A stretch of 54,317 nucleotides of DNA, from contig MWEM01000015.1 in NCBI GenBank assembly GCA_002071085.1, forward strand, positions 1 to 54,317, read 5' to 3'. Made by a program: the position numbers and the translations under genes. The notes under the pieces were generated by a model. The model saw only the letters and a program-made list of their open reading frames with translations, made no database searches and had not been told where the DNA came from. Of this stretch, positions 42,400-51,224 are shown piece after piece; position 1 is the first letter of the stretch; the number at the start of each line of letters is the position of its first letter. The stretch is from Thermotogota bacterium ADurb.Bin062. GTDB taxonomy: Bacteria; Thermotogota; Thermotogae; MWEM01.

Positions 42400-42987
42400 T
42401 CAGAGTTCGACGATATGAACCAAGTCTCCGGTTTTGAGCATAGCCGCGTTGGATTCGTCGGTATCGACGTGAAACTCTAATGCATACGTGGGATTGACAC
42501 GGATCAGCACGTCCATCAGGATCGCTTTTCTCCCTTTCGTATCACAAAAAACGGCTACCAGATCTTTATCCTTGACACCATAGCGCTGCGCTTCTTCCGG
42601 CAACATATGGATATGCCTTTTAGCGATGATCAACCCTTTGTCCAGTTTGACGCTGCCCTTCGGGCCGATCAACTCCACCCCCGGTGTGCCAACGACGTCG
42701 CCGCTGTCGCGTATGGGGGGCGTTACGCCTAGTTTCAGAGCGTCGGTCATACTGATTTCGATCTGGGTATCCTTTCTGACGGGGCCCAACACGCGCACGT
42801 TCTCGAATGACCCTTTCGGACCGACGATCGTCACTTTTTCATCGCACGCGTACTGTCCCGGTTGCCGTAAGTCCTTATACTTCGTCAGCGTGGCGCCGGC
42901 CCCGAAAAGGATTTCCAGATGGGCGGGCGAGAGGTGCAAATGGCGCGCAGAAACACCGACGATGATGGCTCCTTCTTTGATCTTCAT
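42400..42987 (-). CDS. pduL: Phosphate acyltransferase PduL
   Basis: A 195-residue PduL-type phosphotransacylase that converts acyl-CoA and phosphate to acyl phosphate. Two repeated halves carry the zinc histidines: VSARHLHLSP near the N-terminus, AKRHIHMLPEEA in the middle, and FHVDTDESNAA near the end. It lacks an N-terminal microcompartment-targeting extension, so it likely serves as the cytosolic acetyl-CoA to acetyl-phosphate enzyme of acetate formation; an acetate kinase would be needed and is not here. AGGAGG precedes the ATG. It follows marR after 44 bases. Confidence 0.94.
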   Translation of the reverse strand: MKIKEGAIIVGVSARHLHLSPAHLEILFGAGATLTKYKDLRQPGQYACDEKVTIVGPKGSFENVRVLGPVRKDTQIEISMTDALKLGVTPPIRDSGDVVGTPGVELIGPKGSVKLDKGLIIAKRHIHMLPEEAQRYGVKDKDLVAVFCDTKGRKAILMDVLIRVNPTYALEFHVDTDESNAAMLKTGDLVHIVEL

Positions 42988-43031
42988 CGTAGAGAAAAAC
43001 CTCCTTAGTCGTCCTATCTTTTAAGATATGT

Positions 43032-43523
43032 TTACGTCGTACGCGACTCGTTCGCTTCGTTTACATCCAGCGTATTGTTGACAATACGCAGCACCTTTCG
43101 AAATTCGTCGGTTAAAAAGGGATCAACCGTGACGAACAACCGTTCGACAAAAAGAACCCTCCGGCGAATAACCTCCTGGATTAACGCTTTACCTTTTGGG
43201 GTGATGACGACCTTTCGCATACGGTGATCCTCTTCCAAAACCGAGTACTCGATGTAACCGGCTTCTTTGAGTTTGGTAATCAAGCCCGTTATCGTGCTTT
43301 TCGCCACCCCCAGCCGGCGACTCAGATTGGACATCGTGGAGTCCCCTCCCCAGTAAACCCTCTGTAGCACATCGAACTGAGCGGGGGTGATCTTATAATT
43401 CCCTTCTTTGATCACCTTTCTTCCTTCTGCTTTGATCCAGGCGGCCAGTCTCCGAAGAGATCTTTCGAGCTCCTTATACTTTGACGGAGCCTCCACCCCG
43501 GAAAAACCGTCGTTACCCTCCAT
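43032..43523 (-). CDS. MarR-family transcriptional regulator
   Basis: A 163-residue winged-helix protein. The DNA-binding part is seen in ITPAQFDVLQRVYWGGDSTMS, LSRRLGVAKSTITGLITKL and the wing EEDHRMRKVVITPKG. MarR proteins bind as dimers and are released by small ligands. It is the third gene of valS-rsmI-marR-pduL and may tune pduL. ATG 43523 follows GGGAGGT and lies inside the rsmI end (11-base overlap). Confidence 0.92.
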   Translation of the reverse strand: MEGNDGFSGVEAPSKYKELERSLRRLAAWIKAEGRKVIKEGNYKITPAQFDVLQRVYWGGDSTMSNLSRRLGVAKSTITGLITKLKEAGYIEYSVLEEDHRMRKVVITPKGKALIQEVIRRRVLFVERLFVTVDPFLTDEFRKVLRIVNNTLDVNEANESRTT

Positions 43524-44208
43524 TCAGCTCTCGACCTCCCAATACTATGGTGTATTCTCCTCGCGCTTCTCCTTCAAAAGCAGTTTTGACCTCAGAGACG
43601 CGCCCATAAAAAAACTCTTGGTGAACCTTCGTCATCTCTTTGGCAATGAAAATCTGTCGGTCTCCCAAGATTTGCTCGATCAATTCGAGCGTATCCTTTA
43701 TGCGATAGGGCGACTCGAAAAACACGATCGCCCTCTCCTCTTCCTTGAACGTCGCGAGAAGTCGCTTCAACCGCTTCGCGCGAGGTAAAAACCCTTCGAA
43801 GATGAACGACCCCGAGAACCCCGAGCACGCGAAAGCGCTGACAACGGCGCTGGGCCCCGGGATGACGTCTACAGGGATACGGTGTTCGTGGCAAGCCCTC
43901 ATCAGTTTTGAGCCCGGGTCCGCCACGGCCGGCATTCCGGAGTCGGTGAGCAGAACGCCGTTTTCGCCGTTTCGCAACCGCTCGAGGACTGCGTCCAATT
44001 TTCGTTCGATCTTCTGTTCGGAAAAGGAGATGATCGCTTTCCTTCCGATTTGGTAATGGTTGATCAAAATGAGGGAACGGCGCGTGTCTTCCGCCAGGAT
44101 GAAATCTGCTTCCCGTAGGATTCGCACCCCTCGGAAGGAAAAGTCCTCCAGATTCCCGATCGGGGAGGCCACCAAGGTCATCCTTCCCGACGCTTTTTCT
44201 ATTCTCAC
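43513..44208 (-). CDS. rsmI: 16S rRNA (cytidine1402-2'-O)-methyltransferase
   Basis: A 231-residue tetrapyrrole-methylase-fold enzyme that methylates C1402 of 16S rRNA. Motifs are LVASPIGNLEDFSFRGVRIL, AEDTRRS, LLTDSGMPAVADPG, VIPGPSAVVSAFACSG, FEGFLPR and FFESPYRI. It lacks the C-terminal HTH extension of the E. coli form, hence its shorter length. GTG 44208 follows GGGAAGGA. It begins 19 bases after valS, so it is in the same operon. Confidence 0.95.
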   Translation of the reverse strand: MRIEKASGRMTLVASPIGNLEDFSFRGVRILREADFILAEDTRRSLILINHYQIGRKAIISFSEQKIERKLDAVLERLRNGENGVLLTDSGMPAVADPGSKLMRACHEHRIPVDVIPGPSAVVSAFACSGFSGSFIFEGFLPRAKRLKRLLATFKEEERAIVFFESPYRIKDTLELIEQILGDRQIFIAKEMTKVHQEFFYGRVSEVKTAFEGEARGEYTIVLGGRELNGG

Positions 44209-44227
44209 ACTCGCTGTCCTTCCCTCG

Positions 44228-46870
44228 TTAGGCGGTAAAAAAATCCTTCAGCAACAGTTCCAATCTCTGAAGTGTTTTTTTGGCTTCTTCCGCTTTCAGC
44301 TGCGCTTCTTCGACCGCTTCCGCCTCCGCGTGAGCCATAAATTTCGGATTGTTCAGCTTGGATAGCGCGTGTTGGAGGTCAACCCGCGTTTTATCGATCT
44401 CCTTCTCGAGACGTTGGCGTTCGCCTTCCCAATCAATGGTCTCTCCCAGTATAACATAGATCTCCCGAGAGGAATCAACGAACGCGGTCGCGGACTTCTC
44501 GGGTTTTCGATCGACGACGGCGACCTCTTCCACATTCGCCAAAAACCGGATATAGGCGAGTTCTTCTTCCAAAAGCGCGGTTCCCGACTCTCCTAAAAAT
44601 CGGAACGCGACGGTCAGTTTACGAGAAGGCGGGACCTGAAACTGCGCGCGAAGGTTCCTAATTCCCCGGATCTCTTCGATGAGCGCCTCATAGCGCGAAC
44701 GTTTCTCCACAAAAGCGTACTCCGGCCTCTCTTCGGGCCAGGGCGCGATGATCAGAGACGGCGCTTCTTTTGGAACAGGCAGATGCTGCCATATTTCTTC
44801 AGTGATGAAGGGCATAAACGGGTGGAGGATTCGGACGCTCTGGTCCAACACATAGGCCAATACGGCTCGAGTATTCTGTTTAGGACCACTATCCCCATAC
44901 AGGATCGGTTTCGCGGATTCCAGATACCAATCGCAGAATTGGTTCCAGAAGAATTCATAAATAGACTTGGCCGCGAAGTTGTATTCGTAACGGCTCAGGA
45001 AATCGGTGGTCTTGCGGATCGTATCATTGAGAGACGACAGGATCCATCCGTCGGCTAGGGTGCACTGATCGGGATGGATAGCCAGAGAGGCGCCGCCGTT
45101 TGAGGGGTCCAGATTCATCAGCGCGAATCGAGACGCATTCCACAGTTTATTGGCGAAGTGTTGGTAGGTTTCGACGCTCTTCACGTCATATCGGATATCG
45201 CTGCCCTGGGAGGCCAGGATCGCGAGCGAGAAGCGGGTGGCGTCGGCGCCGTAGGCTTGGATTACCTCGATGGGGTCGATGCCGTTCCCTAGTGATTTGC
45301 TCATCTTCCGTCCCTTTTTGTCGCGGACCAGCTGGTGAATGTAGACGTCACTGAACGGGATGTCGCCTATAAACTCCATGCCCATTACGATCATCCGCGC
45401 GACCCAGAAAAAGATGATGTCGAACGCGGTGCTCAACAAAGAGGTGGGGTAGAAGCTTTCGAGATCGGAGGTTTGGTCTGGCCAGCCCAAAGTGGAGAAG
45501 GGCCAAAGTCCGGAAGAGAACCAGGTGTCGAGGACATCATCGTCTTGAATGAGAAAGGAGGATCCGCATTTTTCGCACCGTTCCGGCGCTTCTTCAGTGA
45601 CGTTCGGATGACCACAGTCCTGGCAGTACCAGACCGGGATGCGATGTCCCCACCAAAGCTGGCGAGAGATACACCAGTCTCGCACCTCGCTCATCCAGTT
45701 CAGGTAGACCTTTTTCCACCGATCGGGGTGGAACTTCACTTTTCCGCTTTCGACCACCTCGATCGCGGGCGCAGCGAGCGGCTTCATCTTGACGAACCAC
45801 TGGTCGGAGAGACGCGGTTCTATCGTGGCGGAGCAGCGGTAACAGTGGCCGACGGCGTGGCGGTAATCTTCGATTTTTACTAGAAAGCCATCGGATTCGA
45901 GTCGCTCCACGACACGCTTTCTCGCCTCGAGGGTGGTAAGCCCGGCAAAAACGCCAGTTTCGGGAGACATATATGACCGCTCGTCGATCACTTCCACGTA
46001 AGGGAGGTTATGGCGAAGCGCGATCTGATAGTCGTTGGGATCGTGGGCGGGGGTCACCTTTACGGCGCCCGTTCCGAACTGCGGATCGACGAAATGGTCG
46101 GCGATGATGGGGATCTCTCGGTTGACGATCGGTAGAATCAAGGTCTTTCCGATCCAGTCTCTATAGCGCTCGTCCGAGGGGTTCACCGCGACGGCCGTAT
46201 CGCCCAGCATCGTTTCGGGGCGTGTGGTCGCGACGGTCAGGCCTAGTTTCTCTCCTTTCAACGGGTACAGAATGTACCAGAGGTGGCTCTTTTCCTCTTC
46301 GTGCTCGACCTCTTCGTCGGACAACACCGTACCGCAACGGGAACACCAATTCACGAGGTATTTCCCTTTATAAATCAACCCTTTGTGGTAGAGGTGGACG
46401 AAAGCCCTCCGAACGGCGTGATTCAGACCCTCGTCAAGGGTGAACCGGTCCCGTTCCCAATCTACTGAGCATCCGATCCATTCGATCTGATTTTTTATGT
46501 GCTTGCGATACTCATTCGCCCAGTCCCAGGTGATGCGAAGGAACTCCTCGCGCCCCACCGCATCTCGCGAGGTACCCTTTTCTCGCAGGTTCTTCTCGAT
46601 GACCCCTTGAGTGGCGATCCCCGCATGATCCTCTCCCGGAAGCCACAGGGTGTTTTTCCCGAGCATCCGGTTAAACCGGATCGCGATATCTTGAAGGGTC
46701 ATATTTAGCCCGTGGCCCATATGCAACTTCCCAGTAATATTCGGCGGAGGAATGACAATGGTGAACGGCTCGCCCTTGCCGGAAGGTTTAAAATACCCGT
46801 TTTCTTTCCAAGTAGCGTACCACTTACTCTCGATCCCTTGCGGGTCATAGGCTTTTGATAAGGGTTCCAT
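44228..46870 (-). CDS. valS: Valyl-tRNA synthetase
   Basis: An 880-residue class I synthetase that charges tRNA-Val. The HIGH motif is GKLHMGHGLN, the KMSKS loop RKMSKSLGNGIDP, the editing domain holds TTRPETMLGDTAVAVNP, and GEDHAGIATQ is diagnostic. A zinc-binding CxxC pair (WCSRCG, YCQDCG, RCEKCG) is present. The C-terminal coiled-coil arm (ERQRLEKEIDKTRVDLQHAL) contacts the tRNA. ATG 46870 follows GGAGGG; an in-frame start 39 bases upstream would place that site inside the gene. Confidence 0.97.
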   Translation of the reverse strand: MEPLSKAYDPQGIESKWYATWKENGYFKPSGKGEPFTIVIPPPNITGKLHMGHGLNMTLQDIAIRFNRMLGKNTLWLPGEDHAGIATQGVIEKNLREKGTSRDAVGREEFLRITWDWANEYRKHIKNQIEWIGCSVDWERDRFTLDEGLNHAVRRAFVHLYHKGLIYKGKYLVNWCSRCGTVLSDEEVEHEEEKSHLWYILYPLKGEKLGLTVATTRPETMLGDTAVAVNPSDERYRDWIGKTLILPIVNREIPIIADHFVDPQFGTGAVKVTPAHDPNDYQIALRHNLPYVEVIDERSYMSPETGVFAGLTTLEARKRVVERLESDGFLVKIEDYRHAVGHCYRCSATIEPRLSDQWFVKMKPLAAPAIEVVESGKVKFHPDRWKKVYLNWMSEVRDWCISRQLWWGHRIPVWYCQDCGHPNVTEEAPERCEKCGSSFLIQDDDVLDTWFSSGLWPFSTLGWPDQTSDLESFYPTSLLSTAFDIIFFWVARMIVMGMEFIGDIPFSDVYIHQLVRDKKGRKMSKSLGNGIDPIEVIQAYGADATRFSLAILASQGSDIRYDVKSVETYQHFANKLWNASRFALMNLDPSNGGASLAIHPDQCTLADGWILSSLNDTIRKTTDFLSRYEYNFAAKSIYEFFWNQFCDWYLESAKPILYGDSGPKQNTRAVLAYVLDQSVRILHPFMPFITEEIWQHLPVPKEAPSLIIAPWPEERPEYAFVEKRSRYEALIEEIRGIRNLRAQFQVPPSRKLTVAFRFLGESGTALLEEELAYIRFLANVEEVAVVDRKPEKSATAFVDSSREIYVILGETIDWEGERQRLEKEIDKTRVDLQHALSKLNNPKFMAHAEAEAVEEAQLKAEEAKKTLQRLELLLKDFFTA

Positions 46871-46957
46871 AACAATCCCTCCATGATCGATTCGCGTAGA
46901 TTTGCGCAATGCCGAATGAACGGAAACGATGAGAATGACTCTCCGAGAATGTTCGCT

Positions 46958-46966
46958 ATTATAGCA
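46958..46966 (-). promoter_or_regulatory. Extended -10 promoter of the valS operon
   Basis: Minus-strand TGC directly before TATAAT (plus coordinates 46958-46963). The leader is about 85 bases with no T-box-like pattern. Confidence 0.6.
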
Positions 46967-46994
46967 CGAGACGCGGCCGTTTCGATATTCTGCG

Positions 46995-47330
46995 TCGACC
47001 TAGTCACCGTCCTGGGAACGCCTGGGAGCGCCGAACTTCCTAGAGCACCCTGGGAACGCCTGGGAACGCCAACTTTTAAGTTGGCATGTTTTCTGGGCTC
47101 TTCGTCATTTTACAAGGCGTACTTAATTAACATCTTCTATCGTAATAATTCTGTAGACCCTTAGACCGTTTCGCTAATCCGCTCTAACCGCATAATCGGC
47201 CATCTTGTGGACTCTTTTTTCCTCTTATGTTACTTTGTATTTCTTGGATGATCAGTGGGCTTCAAGTAATGTATCGAAGAGCCGCAAAAACATGCCAATC
47301 TAAAGATTGGCGTTCCCAGAAGGGCACGAT
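46995..47330. repeat. Cluster F: palindromic repeats between divergent valS and rsmG
   Basis: Inverted copy at 47068-47085 (AACTT arms), preceded by several CCTGGGAACG units and a broken copy GCCGAACTTCC near 47029; direct copy at 47294-47311 with AATCT/AGATT arms, ACATGCC before and GGCGTTCCC after. The 200 bases between them are AT-richer and show no gene. Confidence 0.88.
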
Positions 47331-47355
47331 CCACAACACTTCGCACTCTCAAGTG

Positions 47356-47364
47356 TGGTATGAT
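47356..47364 (+). promoter_or_regulatory. Extended -10 promoter of rsmG
   Basis: TGG directly before TATGAT (47359-47364). Confidence 0.45.
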
Positions 47365-47436
47365 AAATCATAAGATACAGAGTCATACAAAGTCCGCGCC
47401 GGGAGGATTCTGGGAGGGAGGTGATCACAAGAGGGT

Positions 47437-48105
47437 ATGCTTGACTTTTCCAAAGAAACGGAATACGCGCTAGATCGCTATATAGAAATGATCATCGAAG
47501 AGAACAAACGCCAGAACCTGATTCGGTTTACCGACCACGAGGCTATCCTGACTAAACACGTACTAGACAGCGCGCTCCCGTGGATGGCCCATCGCATAGA
47601 GCTCGAGGGAAAGGGCGTCGATATCGGTTCCGGCGCGGGGTTTCCAGGCATCGTGATCAAGCTGTGCTTTCCAAACTTGTCGCTCACTCTCTATGAGTCG
47701 GAGAAGAAAAAAGCGGCGTTTTTGCGCCGGGTGATTCAACAATTGGGTTTGGACGGGTGTCGGGTTGTCGCGGATCGCGTCGAATCCGCGGGCAGGCCTC
47801 AATCCTACGATGCCGTTTTTGCCCGAGCCGTGGGTGGGTTGCCCACGCTGTTGGAATACGCGGCGCCTCTACTGGCCGTTGGCGGAAAAGCCTACTTCTA
47901 CAAAGGTCCCAAGTACCCCGAGGAGATAGAAAAATCCGAACGTGCCCGGCGGATACTCGGGTGGGAATCACCGGAGATCCTACCTTATACGTTCACCTAC
48001 AAGGGAGAACTGTATCGCCATTGGCTTTTGGTCTATCGAAAGGATATGGAAACCCCCGAACGGTTTCCGAGGAGGTTGGGTGCGGCCGCAAAGGAACCCC
48101 TTTAA
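47437..48105 (+). CDS. rsmG: 16S rRNA (guanine527-N7)-methyltransferase
   Basis: A 222-residue RsmG/GidB enzyme that methylates G527 of 16S rRNA. The signature VDIGSGAGFPGIVIKLCFP is followed by LYESEKKKAAFLRRVIQQL, DAVFARAVGGLPTLLEYA and the closing RFPRRLGAAAKEPL typical of the family. ATG 47437 follows GGGAGGGAGGTGAT. No mnmG, parA or parB neighbour is present, unlike the classic gid locus. Confidence 0.95.
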   Translation: MLDFSKETEYALDRYIEMIIEENKRQNLIRFTDHEAILTKHVLDSALPWMAHRIELEGKGVDIGSGAGFPGIVIKLCFPNLSLTLYESEKKKAAFLRRVIQQLGLDGCRVVADRVESAGRPQSYDAVFARAVGGLPTLLEYAAPLLAVGGKAYFYKGPKYPEEIEKSERARRILGWESPEILPYTFTYKGELYRHWLLVYRKDMETPERFPRRLGAAAKEPL

Positions 48106-48158
48106 CACGAGGTTGTCCAGGGCGTATTCGCCAGACGCGCCACGAACTCCTATCGCTT

Positions 48159-49892
48159 CTATTCCGAGAGGGGTCGAGGCGGATGCCCGCGTTCTAGGGC
48201 GATCAAAGCCGCGCCGATCGCACCAACGATCTGAGGTTCCGGTGGAAGGACCAAGTCTGTCTGCAGCCTTTCGCTCAGGCTGTTAACGACCCCTACGTTT
48301 TTCGCGACACCGCCGGTCATCATCACCCGCTCTTCTTTACCCACGCGGCTCACGAGTGCCGCCGTTCGGGTGGCGACGGAATCGCACAGCCCCTTGATGA
48401 TATCCGGGGTCTCCTTGTTTTGCGCGATCAGAGAGATCACCTCGGATTCTGCGAAGACGGTGCACATACTCGATATCATTACCTTTTCCTTAGCCCGAAG
48501 CGAGGCGGGGCCCAAGTCCTCGATCTCCAATTCGAGAGTCCGGGCCATCATCTCCAGGAACTTGCCCGTTCCGGCCGCGCATTTGTCGTTCATCACGAAG
48601 TCTTTCAATTCTCCGTTTGAGTCGATGCGCATCACCTTGCTGTCTTGCCCGCCGATGTCGATCACCGTTCTCACGTTTCGGTCCAACCACAAGGCGCCCC
48701 GCGCGTGGCAAGTGATTTCGGTGACGGCCTCGTGGCTGAAAGAGGCGACCGCTCTGCCATATCCTGTGGACACGATGTAACGGATATCGGAGAGCGACAA
48801 ACGCGCGGTTGCGAGCGCTTCGTCCAAGGCGTTCCGCGCGCCCAAGCCGCTCTTTGGACCCGTTTTGACGATAGATGTGGCGAGGATTCGATGGTTTTCA
48901 TCCATCAGGACCACGTTGACGGAGGTGGATCCGACATCGATACCGGCGACCACACGGAGCTTTTGAAGGTCGTTCCTCATCTCGGGCTCTCCTTTTAACA
49001 AACCGAAGGGAATCGAAGAGGGCTTTTTCGGTTCCCTTCTCGCTAAGATAGATTCCAAAAACGCCTCGAAGCGTGTCTTCAACTGACCGACCGAGCCGGT
49101 CGTGTAATCGGTCTCGATCTTGAGCAGGGGTGGTTCGAGCTCCCCACGCAACAAGGCGTAGTCATACCCGTAGAAGTCGCAGAACTTGACGGTTTGATAG
49201 ACGATGCCCTCCGGGCGGCTCCGTAAAAGCGGTTCCGCCAGACCTCCCGCGCGGTTCATCCGCATGCAAGGGGTTTGGTTGAGCAGGGCGCGGGCATAGG
49301 TCTTCAGCGAACTGATCTCTCCTTGAAAGATATCGCCCCGATCGGGATTGGTGCAGGTTGTATCCGCAACGATCGAAACCGGGTAACTCATAAACCACGC
49401 TTTCAGGTCCGGATGGATACGCGCGCCGGTCAACGCCAATCTCACCGGCGGAAAGGGAGGGTTCGGGTCCGGTTCGGGATTGGAAGGACGAAGGCGGGGA
49501 ATAGAACGAAAAAAACGTTCTTCGTTGAAAGACCTTGGGAAAAAGCGCCGCGCCCTTTCGAGAAAACGATGTACCTCCCCTTCAAAATAGGCCACGGCCG
49601 AAGCGTCGTGTTTTCTCGGAAGGTCGATGAATTCCACCCACGTAAACCGCGGATCGTTTAAGGCCACATCGTAGAGTCTGCGGACGCTGTCGCAGCAGTT
49701 CGTCAACACCAGCCCCGTGATCTTCTTTTCGAGGCACGTTTCCAGCACCGCGCGGGCATAAGAGCAAAGGTTCGGATGCAGCATCCCGTCCGCGCAACAA
49801 ACGGACTGCGTTATGGGTTCGATGCGCTCGAAGGTTTCCGAAAACCCGTGCAAAATCTCGACGGGGGTATATTTGCACAGATACCCGATCAC
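48159..49892 (-). CDS. HgdB-like subunit fused to 2-hydroxyacyl-CoA-dehydratase-type activase
   Basis: A 577-residue fusion. Residues 1 to about 310 resemble an HgdB-type dehydratase subunit, with cysteines in cluster-like places (YLCKYTPVEILHGF, SVCCADGMLHPNLCSYAR, LTNCCDS, VKFCDFYGYD, IETDYTTGSVGQLKTRFEAF). Residues from about 315 form an ASKHA ATPase of the BadF/HgdC type: AGIDVGSTSVNVVLMD, STGYGRAV, DIGGQDSKVM, NDKCAAGTGKFLE, SSMCTVFAESEV and MMTGGVAKNVGVV. The two cysteines would bind the dimer-bridging [4Fe-4S] cluster that fires low-potential electrons into the partner. GTG 49892 overlaps the stop of the next-upstream gene. Confidence 0.88.
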   Translation of the reverse strand: MIGYLCKYTPVEILHGFSETFERIEPITQSVCCADGMLHPNLCSYARAVLETCLEKKITGLVLTNCCDSVRRLYDVALNDPRFTWVEFIDLPRKHDASAVAYFEGEVHRFLERARRFFPRSFNEERFFRSIPRLRPSNPEPDPNPPFPPVRLALTGARIHPDLKAWFMSYPVSIVADTTCTNPDRGDIFQGEISSLKTYARALLNQTPCMRMNRAGGLAEPLLRSRPEGIVYQTVKFCDFYGYDYALLRGELEPPLLKIETDYTTGSVGQLKTRFEAFLESILARREPKKPSSIPFGLLKGEPEMRNDLQKLRVVAGIDVGSTSVNVVLMDENHRILATSIVKTGPKSGLGARNALDEALATARLSLSDIRYIVSTGYGRAVASFSHEAVTEITCHARGALWLDRNVRTVIDIGGQDSKVMRIDSNGELKDFVMNDKCAAGTGKFLEMMARTLELEIEDLGPASLRAKEKVMISSMCTVFAESEVISLIAQNKETPDIIKGLCDSVATRTAALVSRVGKEERVMMTGGVAKNVGVVNSLSERLQTDLVLPPEPQIVGAIGAALIALERGHPPRPLSE

Positions 49893-51115
49893 GGCAGCAT
49901 CTCCAAAAAGGCTTCCACCCTCGTCTTCGTTTGTCCTTGCGGCATATTCCTGCGGTCGGCCGCGTCGCCATCGAGAACCAAACAGGGGATTCCTTTGGTT
50001 TTCAAGGCATCGGCCATCATCGCAGCCCCGCCTGAGGATTGTTTACAGCCCCATTGGCAGAAGTAGACGACGCCATCGGGCTTCAGACGGTCCATCAGCC
50101 CGAGGATCCAGTCGATTCGGCGGTTGAATGGACCGTTGAAAACGTGGTTGACGATCTTTTTGGCGAGGGAGAACAGCGGGTCGTCCAGCGGGAGCGGTTC
50201 GAGATCGTCGAAATTGATGTCCATCCCCAAAAGCTGATAGTCGCTCGCGTAATTAAAGCGAGCGCGCAGTGTCGGATCGAAAAACGGGATCACCTGTATC
50301 CAGAAGATCGCCTTGCCCGATCGGGGAGGGGCATTTCGGATATCCCGAACGAGTGCTTGAAAGCACTGCGACGATTCTGGACGCCCGATACCCGTATGGG
50401 TTAGCATCAGACGTCCCATCTCCAAGGTCAGGTGGTTCGGGAAGGCCTTTAGGGCCAAGGCCTCCAGGCACTCGGCCATTAGCCGCTTCGTCTCATTTTC
50501 GAGTGCGAGGACCTCTCGCAACCGGTCGATACGGAAGGGTTTCCCGGAGATGTCCTCGACCTGCTTCACCACATCTTGCAGTTGGTCCGACACATAGCGG
50601 ACCGCTTCCGGAGAGGGGGTGTAGGGCACGTCGATGAGAAGCGCCGGAATCCCCAAGCGTTTCGCGACGTGAAGGAAGGTCTTGGTGTTGGCGTCGCACA
50701 AAACCGATGAAGCCATCGCGAAAAGCGGTTTGGGTAACGCCCCTCTCTCCGCCCCGCCGATGAAGGTCTTGTGAAAACTGCACAACGTTTCGGAAAGGCC
50801 GCTACTCTCCGATTGGTCGACGGCGAGGTCCTCGCACGAGAACCCGTTCAGGAAAGTGGCCAAAGATTCCACGAACATCGGGTATAGGTCGAAGGCGTGT
50901 AATATTTCGCAGGGAGCGAACAAGTTGACGTAAGCGGATCTTGCCGGGTGACAGAGGGGCTCGGCGAGGTATTGAAAAACGACGCGATTGAGCGCCTGCA
51001 AAGAGGACGGGATGCTCCGGTCTGGGAAATACTTCCAACGGAAATGCTGCAGGCTCGCCCCCCTACGAATCCATTTTTGGGCTTTCCCGAATTCCGAAAA
51101 CCTCGCCTTGGTCAT
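49889..51115 (-). CDS. HgdB-type 2-hydroxyacyl-CoA dehydratase subunit-like protein
   Basis: A protein of about 408 residues of the HgdB/FldB/BcrC fold. Cysteines that could hold an iron-sulfur cluster lie in NLFAPCEILHAFD, ASSVLCDANTK and YFCQWGCKQSSGGAAMM. No CoA-transferase, acyl-CoA dehydrogenase or fermentation genes are around, so a classic hydroxyacyl-CoA dehydratase is not supported; the pair may be a double-cubane-type reductase (inference). The start is unsure: ATG 51115 lacks a clear ribosome site, GTG 51142 has AAAGGG upstream, and ATG 51178 sits within a probable promoter (TGG + TAAAAT at 51179-51187, minus strand). Confidence 0.82.
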   Translation of the reverse strand: MTKARFSEFGKAQKWIRRGASLQHFRWKYFPDRSIPSSLQALNRVVFQYLAEPLCHPARSAYVNLFAPCEILHAFDLYPMFVESLATFLNGFSCEDLAVDQSESSGLSETLCSFHKTFIGGAERGALPKPLFAMASSVLCDANTKTFLHVAKRLGIPALLIDVPYTPSPEAVRYVSDQLQDVVKQVEDISGKPFRIDRLREVLALENETKRLMAECLEALALKAFPNHLTLEMGRLMLTHTGIGRPESSQCFQALVRDIRNAPPRSGKAIFWIQVIPFFDPTLRARFNYASDYQLLGMDINFDDLEPLPLDDPLFSLAKKIVNHVFNGPFNRRIDWILGLMDRLKPDGVVYFCQWGCKQSSGGAAMMADALKTKGIPCLVLDGDAADRRNMPQGQTKTRVEAFLEMLP

Positions 51116-51178
51116 TTTACAATAGAGAGCTTGTATCGTCACATCCTGGGCCACCCTTTCACACGATAGGAATGGCAA

Positions 51179-51187
51179 ATTTTACCA
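51179..51187 (-). promoter_or_regulatory. Extended -10 promoter of the HgdB-like operon
   Basis: Minus-strand TGG directly before TAAAAT (plus coordinates 51179-51184). If used, an ATG at 51178 cannot be the start. Confidence 0.45.
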
Positions 51188-51224
51188 CTAACGCGTAGAA
51201 AAAGGAAAAAGGCGCCTTGGGAAC

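Noticed and set aside
46883..47164. Small open frame upstream of rsmG
   Set aside because: It lies over the valS promoter and cluster F and has no ribosome site.
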